Below, in pieces: positions 59,217 through 64,000 of a stretch of DNA of 64,000 nucleotides; the stretch's first letter is position 1; every line of letters begins with the position of its first letter. The translations under genes and the position numbers were made by a program. Source of the stretch: Alphaproteobacteria bacterium (GTDB lineage: Bacteria; Pseudomonadota; Alphaproteobacteria; Rhizobiales; Rhizobiaceae). The notes below the pieces were generated by a model. That model saw only the letters and a program-made list of their open reading frames with translations, searched no databases and was not told the DNA's origin. The stretch spans positions 186,001 through 250,000 of the forward strand of contig JANSYK010000003.1 in NCBI GenBank assembly GCA_024742485.1. The letters are read 5' to 3'.

Positions 59217-60335
59217 TCACCCTACGGTAACCTGATCGCTTAGAACCGAATTCCCAGATTGGGTGTCGAACACATGGATGCGATCGACATTGAACAGGAA
59301 ATTCAGGGTTTCCCCTGACTCGACGATCCTTGGTTGATGCATTCGGCTGATGATCTCCGTCTGGTTGATGTTGAAAAACAAGAGGGTCTCGTTTCCCAGC
59401 ATCTCGGAGAATTCGACAGCTCCGGTGACCGATACGGAGCGGGTTGGCTCGATGCCGTGTTGCTCCGGAACGATGTCCTCCGGCCGGAATCCAACGGTGA
59501 TTTCCTGCCCGGCGGACAGCACATCGGCAAAACGTTCGGATGGAAGCGGCACGGTAAAATCGTCATTGGAAAAACAAAGTTGACCGTCGATTTCCACGGC
59601 GGTGCCGGCAAGAAGATTCATTCTCGGTGAGCCGATAAATCCGGCAACGAACAGATTTGCGGGTGCCTCGAAAATATCGATGGGCGTGCCGGTCTGTTCG
59701 ATGTTGCCACCGCGCATGACGACGATGAAATCAGCCAGTGTCATGGCCTCGATCTGATCGTGGGTCACATAGATGGTAGTGACCTGTAGCCGCCGCTGTA
59801 GGCGTTTGATCTCGACCCGCATCTGGTTGCGCAGTTTCGCGTCGAGATTGGAGAGAGGTTCGTCAAAAAGAAACACCCTCGGTTCGCGGACAATCGCCCG
59901 TCCCATGGCAACTCTCTGCCGCTGGCCACCCGACAATTGCGATGGCTTGCGGTCCAGGAACGGGTGCAATTCAAGCACCGTCACCGCTTCGTCAATCCGC
60001 CGTTCGATCTCGCTGTGATCAAGCTTCTCGAGCTTCAGCGAGAATTCGAGGTTCTGCCTGACTGTCATGTGCGGATAGAGCGCATATGACTGGAAGACCA
60101 TCGCGACACCGCGATCGCGCGATGGCAGGTCGTTGACGACTTCGCCATCAACCTGCAATTCGCCATGGGAGATGTTTTCCAGCCCGGCGATCATGCGAAG
60201 TGTCGTGGATTTTCCGCATCCGGAAGGGCCGACGAATACCGCGAAAGAACGGTCCGGAATGTCCAGATTGATGCCGCGCACAGCGATGTCGCTGCCATAG
60301 ACCTTTACAATGTCTTTCAGACAGACCGATGCCAT
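59217..60335 (-). CDS. Sugar ABC transporter ATP-binding protein (UgpC/MalK-like)
   Basis: A 372-residue MalK-type ATPase. Walker A is GPSGCGKSTTLRM, the Q-loop is MVFQSYALYPHMT, the signature LSGGQRQRVAMGRA, Walker B VFLFDEPLSNLDA and the switch His lies in YVTHDQIEAMTLAD. The regulatory C-terminal domain contains VGFRPEDIVPE. The ATG at 60335 shares a base with the stop of the dehydratase gene (TGATG). Confidence 0.94.
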   Translation of the reverse strand: MASVCLKDIVKVYGSDIAVRGINLDIPDRSFAVFVGPSGCGKSTTLRMIAGLENISHGELQVDGEVVNDLPSRDRGVAMVFQSYALYPHMTVRQNLEFSLKLEKLDHSEIERRIDEAVTVLELHPFLDRKPSQLSGGQRQRVAMGRAIVREPRVFLFDEPLSNLDAKLRNQMRVEIKRLQRRLQVTTIYVTHDQIEAMTLADFIVVMRGGNIEQTGTPIDIFEAPANLFVAGFIGSPRMNLLAGTAVEIDGQLCFSNDDFTVPLPSERFADVLSAGQEITVGFRPEDIVPEQHGIEPTRSVSVTGAVEFSEMLGNETLLFFNINQTEIISRMHQPRIVESGETLNFLFNVDRIHVFDTQSGNSVLSDQVTVG

Positions 60336-61603
60336 CACACCTGTCCACTTGTATTGGTGGCCGGATAGACGCGCGGGGCTGATTTGACGGTGGGGTCGGC
60401 AAATCGGGTCTCCGGCAGGCGTGCATACCAGCCCTGCCGGCCCGGGTCCCGGTCATACGCATAGCCACCCTGCGCCCGGAAGTTTTCAGCAAATTCCTCG
60501 ATCTTGCCGCGATCGACCTCGATGCCCAGGCCGGGACCTTTCGGCAAGGGGATAATGCCGTTTTCGTAGCGCATCGGACCGCCCAGAAGCACGTCGTCGC
60601 GCAGGTGATGATAATGCGCATCCGCTGCAAAATTGAGGTTTGGCAGCGCAGCGCCCAGATGCAACATGGAGGCCAGCTGAATTCCAAGTTCCCCGGAAGA
60701 ATGAACCGCCGCCGAATATTGGAACGTTTCCATGATGATGCCTGCTTTGTGTGCCTGTCTGAGGCCGCCCCAGAATGTGGTGTCGAGCAGAACGACATCG
60801 ACATTGTCGTGCAGAATGCTCTGGGAGAGCTGCTCGAAATTGACAACCACCTGATTGGTTGCGGTTGGGATCCGCGTACGGTCGCGAACCCGCCGCATAC
60901 CCTCAAGGCCCCAGGTGGGATCCTCGAGATAGTCATTGTTCAACGTTTCCAGGGCGTGTGAGACACGGATGGATTCTTCGACTGACCACACCCCGTTGGG
61001 GTCCAGCCGCAGGCGATCCTCCGGGAAAGCCTGCGCCAGGGCCCGCATCACTTCAATATCGTGGTCGGGAGCAAAGTGCCCGCCCTTGAGCTTGTGGGTC
61101 CGGAAACCGTGCCGGTCTTTGAGTTCCTGCGCATGTGCGACGAGTTCGTCCGGATAGGTTTCCCCGCCATTTGTGCCGTTTTCATCGAAATAGCGATAAA
61201 AGAGGTAGGAAGCGAACGGTATGTCTTCGCGGATTGCCCCGCCCAGCAGGTCGCAGGCTCGAACACCAAGCCTTTTGCCGGCAAGGTCCATACAGGCCAT
61301 TTCGATCGCCGCGTGGATTTGAAGGCGATTGTTGTAAAGGCTTGCCGTGGGATTCATGATTTTCCAGCGCAACTGCTCAAGTTGTAGCGGATCGTGCCCC
61401 TTGAGATAGGGCAGGAGCGCCAGGACCGATTGCTCAGCCGATTGACCACCGCCGCCCATCTCGCCAAAGCCGGACCGTCCCTCGTCGTCGATGATTTCCA
61501 CAATGGTGCGCACAAAACGCCCCCAATGGGCCCCATGTCCATGCCTCAGCGGTGCTTCCAGCGGAACGGCCACTGTCGTGGCCCGGATATCGGCAATGCT
61601 CAT
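60335..61603 (-). CDS. Glucarate-dehydratase-like enolase superfamily enzyme
   Basis: A 422-residue member of the enolase superfamily, glucarate dehydratase branch. Diagnostic residues are the Lys-x-Lys of HKLKGG, Asp in RLDPNGVW, Glu in YLEDPTWG, an Asn as third metal ligand in ATNQVVVN (a trait of the glucarate dehydratase subgroup) and His in AVHSSGELGIQLA. It probably dehydrates an aldaric or uronic acid to a 3-deoxy-2-keto acid. It overlaps the SDR gene upstream (ATGA) and the ATPase gene downstream. True glucarate is one candidate, but the specificity loop cannot be judged here. Confidence 0.88.
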   Translation of the reverse strand: MSIADIRATTVAVPLEAPLRHGHGAHWGRFVRTIVEIIDDEGRSGFGEMGGGGQSAEQSVLALLPYLKGHDPLQLEQLRWKIMNPTASLYNNRLQIHAAIEMACMDLAGKRLGVRACDLLGGAIREDIPFASYLFYRYFDENGTNGGETYPDELVAHAQELKDRHGFRTHKLKGGHFAPDHDIEVMRALAQAFPEDRLRLDPNGVWSVEESIRVSHALETLNNDYLEDPTWGLEGMRRVRDRTRIPTATNQVVVNFEQLSQSILHDNVDVVLLDTTFWGGLRQAHKAGIIMETFQYSAAVHSSGELGIQLASMLHLGAALPNLNFAADAHYHHLRDDVLLGGPMRYENGIIPLPKGPGLGIEVDRGKIEEFAENFRAQGGYAYDRDPGRQGWYARLPETRFADPTVKSAPRVYPATNTSGQV

Positions 61604-62376
61604 GTTTCATCCCGCACGGGCGAGCCACCGATAATGCTCAGCAAACCACCATCGACCCGGATGATTTCACCGGTAATGAAGGATGCCTGCTCGGAAAGAA
61701 GGAAATGAACGAGATTGGCGACTTCTTCAGCCCTTGCTGCACGACCAAGCGGGTGCATGCTCCGGATGGTGTCCCAAACGGCCTTCTCGTCGTCGGCCAG
61801 AGCGACCGCATTGCGCAGCATCGGCGTGTCGACCGAGCCCGGCGCAACGGCATTGCAGCGCACGCCATCCTTGGCAAAGTCAACCGCGATGGATTTCACA
61901 AGACCCATCAGCCCGTGTTTGGACGCGGTATAGGCAGCAACATTGGTCTGAGTTGCTAGACCCTGAACCGACGACATGAACACCAAGGAACCGCCCGATT
62001 TGACCAGGCTGGGCAGGCTCGCATGTGCAACGTAAAAGCCGCTGCTCAAATTCACCTCGATCACGTTCCGCCATTCTTCCGGATCCGTCGAGGCTGCGGT
62101 GCCATATCGTTGAATTCCCGCATTGTGCGAGACCCAGTCAAGGCCACCAAATACACTGTTGGCGGTTGAGACCGCGTCCTGACAGGCATGGGGGTTTGCG
62201 ACGGAGCCGATGACTGTTTCCACCCGGCAGCCCGTTTGTCGCAATTCACCGGCCACGGCTTCGAGCGGGTCGCCCGCAATATCAAGCAGAACCAGATCGG
62301 CTCCAGACTGCGCCAGTCGCCTGGCCACAGCCTCACCAATTCCCATCGATGCACCGGTGACAAGCGCCACGGTCAT
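61600..62376 (-). CDS. SDR-family oxidoreductase
   Basis: A 258-residue short-chain dehydrogenase. The nucleotide motif is TGASMGIGEA (residues 7-16), followed by NAGIQ, and the catalytic Tyr and Lys lie in YTASKHGLMG. GGGAGG precedes two adjacent ATGs (62379 and 62376); the second has the better spacing. It is the first gene of the operon with the dehydratase and ABC importer, so it probably oxidises the imported sugar or an intermediate. Confidence 0.92.
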   Translation of the reverse strand: MTVALVTGASMGIGEAVARRLAQSGADLVLLDIAGDPLEAVAGELRQTGCRVETVIGSVANPHACQDAVSTANSVFGGLDWVSHNAGIQRYGTAASTDPEEWRNVIEVNLSSGFYVAHASLPSLVKSGGSLVFMSSVQGLATQTNVAAYTASKHGLMGLVKSIAVDFAKDGVRCNAVAPGSVDTPMLRNAVALADDEKAVWDTIRSMHPLGRAARAEEVANLVHFLLSEQASFITGEIIRVDGGLLSIIGGSPVRDET

Positions 62377-62400
62377 CATCTGTCCTCCCGACTGATCACC

Positions 62401-62417
62401 TGGTAGTACGACTACCA
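62401..62417. promoter_or_regulatory. GntR-type operator ahead of the SDR operon
   Basis: TGGTAGT-ACG-ACTACCA is a perfect 7-bp inverted repeat, 24 bp before the SDR start. It fits a FadR-subfamily site and the GntR gene that ends this operon is the natural regulator. Its left arm is identical to part of the palindrome at 6136. Nothing else was recognised in the gap to 62620. Confidence 0.65.
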
Positions 62418-62620
62418 TGTTAGTTGTATTAGTATGCGGTATTGGCGGGAGTCAAGCGGGCCGGATGTGGAAAAAGTCTGTCGGGTACTCAAAAGCATTT
62501 CAGGCAGATAGGTCTGATCGGTGTTCGCGCAGGAACGGGTTCCCATGGCAATCGTGAAACCGACCTACAGCGACCGCCTGTCTGTAATTCCTGTTTGCAA
62601 AAGTGCAGGCAACGTGAAGA

Positions 62621-63559
62621 TCAAGCCTTTGCCATTCGATCCGCTGTGTTTGTTTGTTGCCCTGGCAAATGACCCTTGAGTAAACGGTTGAGCAGCTTGA
62701 TGCCTGCCAACTCGGACGTGCTCCTGCGGAACGCCATACCTGTGTCAAAACCCCAGATCGGCTCGCTGAGTTTGATCTCGGTCAGATTTCGTGATTCAGC
62801 CTCTGGGTGCAGAGTGTCTGCGGTATACACCAGCAGGTCGGATGAGCCGGCAATCGAAAACATGGTAACAAGAGAACTGAGGCGCAATGCAACTCGGGGC
62901 AGCGGTAGACCCCGCGAATGAAAATAGTAATTGAGATGCTCTAAACCCTTCTGGTCGTTCGTGAAACTCGTCCAGTCATATTTGCAGAGCAAGTCGGGTT
63001 TGACGGGAGTATGGGACACCAGAGGGTGTGATGTGCTGGCAAACACGGTCATGTCCGACCATCCCACACGAGTGACGGCGATTTCATCACTTTCGTCGAT
63101 ATCATGCAGGGAGCCGAGCCAAACGTCGATGTCGCCGTCTATGAGTTGTGGCAGGAGATGATCCGTGACACCGGTTTGCACTTCGATATCAATGTTCGGA
63201 TAAACAGCGCGAAATCCAGCAAGTAAAGTCGGAAACACGCTCAGGCTCCAGGCCGGACCCACGCCAATTCTCACCAATCCTCCCGAGCCCTCGGTCAAAG
63301 CTGCGATCTCGGTTTCGACAAAGCGCGCCTCGTTGACAATGTTCTGTGCATGTTGACGTAGCATGTGCGCGAATTCTGTCGGGCGGACGCCATCTGGTGT
63401 CCGTTTGAAGAGCGGCATGCCGATATGGTTCTCCAATTTGCCGATGCTTTTGGAAATGGCCGGTTGGGTGACGTGAACCACCTCCGCAGCGGCCCGAAGG
63501 TTTCGATAATCATAAGCGGCGATAAAATGCGAGAGTGCACGCGCGTAAAGGATTTCCAT
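62621..63559 (-). CDS. LysR-family transcriptional regulator
   Basis: A 312-residue LysR-type regulator. The N-terminal helix-turn-helix is NLRAAAEVVHVTQPAISKSI (about residues 19-38) with ENHIGMPLFKRTPDGVRPTE, followed by a periplasmic-binding-like effector domain from about residue 90. It is divergent from the TctC-type gene at 63708, and a perfect 9-bp inverted repeat lies between them. It probably activates that transporter in response to its ligand. Confidence 0.92.
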   Translation of the reverse strand: MEILYARALSHFIAAYDYRNLRAAAEVVHVTQPAISKSIGKLENHIGMPLFKRTPDGVRPTEFAHMLRQHAQNIVNEARFVETEIAALTEGSGGLVRIGVGPAWSLSVFPTLLAGFRAVYPNIDIEVQTGVTDHLLPQLIDGDIDVWLGSLHDIDESDEIAVTRVGWSDMTVFASTSHPLVSHTPVKPDLLCKYDWTSFTNDQKGLEHLNYYFHSRGLPLPRVALRLSSLVTMFSIAGSSDLLVYTADTLHPEAESRNLTEIKLSEPIWGFDTGMAFRRSTSELAGIKLLNRLLKGHLPGQQTNTADRMAKA

Positions 63560-63595
63560 TTCGCCTCATTCCTTTTTGTTATCGATAGGACAGTA

Positions 63596-63630
63596 TTTGA
63601 AATTGGATTTTATCGAAAGTGAATTTCAAA
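63596..63630. promoter_or_regulatory. LysR-type inverted repeat
   Basis: TTTGAAATT at 63596 and AATTTCAAA at 63622 form a perfect 9-bp inverted repeat with a 17-base spacer that contains TTATCGAAAG; a related TTATCGATAG lies at 63579. It is 36 bp after the lysR start and 78 bp ahead of the tctC-like gene, as expected for a shared regulator site. Confidence 0.65.
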
Positions 63631-63707
63631 ATGGCAGTCAGACAGAAACTTGGTAGTCGGAATTCTTCCAAACTGCCTTGCTTGGAAAACCTGCCAGGGA
63701 GGAAAAA

Positions 63708-64000
63708 ATGGCAAAAAATGGATTAAAGATGTTGCTGACCGCCGGTGCGTTTGCACTGGCCGGTATTGCACCGGCCAAGGCCGAATTTCCTGAGCGGCAA
63801 GTGCAGGTTATCTTCCCCTGGTCACCCGGCGTTGCCTATGCCGTGTCACAAGTTGTGGCGGACCGCATGGGCAAGGAACTGGGTCAGACGATGCCGGTTA
63901 ATTCGGTCACTGGCGCCAGCGGCGTCAAGGCAGCGCTCAACGTCCTCAACTCACCGGCAAATGGCTACAAGGTTTTTGACGGCTATGTTGCCCCGATCCT
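63708..64000 (+). CDS. Tripartite tricarboxylate transporter substrate-binding protein (TctC/Bug family), 5' part
   Basis: The first 97 residues of a TctC-type periplasmic binding protein; the rest is beyond the window. The signal peptide runs MAKNGLKMLLTAGAFALAG and probably ends after APAKA, giving FPERQVQVIFPW, which matches the family start. The following segment reads SPGVAYAVSQVVADRM where typical members have a Gly-Gly or Gly-Gly-Gly before an Asp, so the ligand loop is unusual. GGGAGGAAA precedes the ATG. Such proteins bind carboxylates and deliver them to a TctAB permease, expected downstream. Confidence 0.85.
   Translation, partial: MAKNGLKMLLTAGAFALAGIAPAKAEFPERQVQVIFPWSPGVAYAVSQVVADRMGKELGQTMPVNSVTGASGVKAALNVLNSPANGYKVFDGYVAPI

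Noticed and set aside
1-64000. CRISPR arrays, tRNA, rRNA, insertion sequences, integrases
   Set aside because: No regularly spaced direct repeats, no cloverleaf-like sequence and no transposase or integrase reading frame were recognised on either strand; gaps between genes are short.

Overview
The window is a gene-dense, GC-rich stretch of a Gram-negative chromosome or large replicon. It contains only metabolism, transport and regulators: no rRNA, tRNA, phage, IS element or CRISPR array was recognised. The style (several CUT1-type sugar ABC operons, TRAP and Dpp importers, tightly overlapping operons, a small regulator beside each operon, an hmgA-fah-maiA cluster with a DUF2783 protein) suggests an alphaproteobacterium, probably Hyphomicrobiales (Rhizobiales). 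That placement is inference, because no phylogenetic marker gene lies in the window.

Layout. 1-1431: end of a molybdenum hydroxylase large subunit with a MoaD-like protein. 1459-5187 (minus): M24 hydrolase, cupin and the two halves of a Tm-1-like protein (TIM barrel and UPF0261), divergent from a TetR regulator. 5956-11891: regulatory array and a complete CUT1 ABC importer with two ATPases and a small membrane protein. 12079-18171: two divergent operons with a hydroxyacid dehydrogenase, a GntR regulator, an enolase-superfamily dehydratase and three xylose-isomerase-like TIM barrels, probably the catabolic part for the importer's substrate.

18208-36968 is the most unusual part. A MarR gene is divergent from an 11-gene operon: hyuA, hyuB, LLM oxidoreductase, acyl-CoA ligase, second LLM oxidoreductase, thioesterase, NADPH:F420 reductase, cofE, cofD, cofC and a fused FO synthase cofGH. 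So the complete cofactor F420 biosynthesis set is co-transcribed with candidate F420-dependent catabolic enzymes. A nearly identical 18-bp palindrome overlaps the promoters of this operon and of a nearby TRAP importer, so transport, catabolism and cofactor synthesis look like one inducible regulon. An aminotransferase follows.

37017-38134 holds decayed sequence, including a glycosyltransferase pseudogene with three lesions. 38209-48509: a Dpp-type peptide ABC operon whose binding protein appears circularly permuted, a hydantoin-racemase-like enzyme, an IclR regulator, an M28-fold hydrolase with an altered active site and a quinone reductase. Two identical 13-bp palindromes tie these to the IclR protein. 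48541-55257: MarR regulator and homogentisate pathway (hmgA, fah, MBL protein, FAD monooxygenase, DUF2783 protein, maiA). 55284-62376 (minus): an SDR, a glucarate-dehydratase-like enzyme, a second CUT1 ABC importer and a GntR regulator in one operon. 62621-64000: LysR regulator divergent from a TctC-type binding protein cut by the window end.

Two copies of an intergenic repeat of about 120 bp lie at 11894-12012 and 32291-32412, each directly after the stop codon of a transporter gene. Hairpins follow three of the four complete solute-binding-protein genes that head transport operons.
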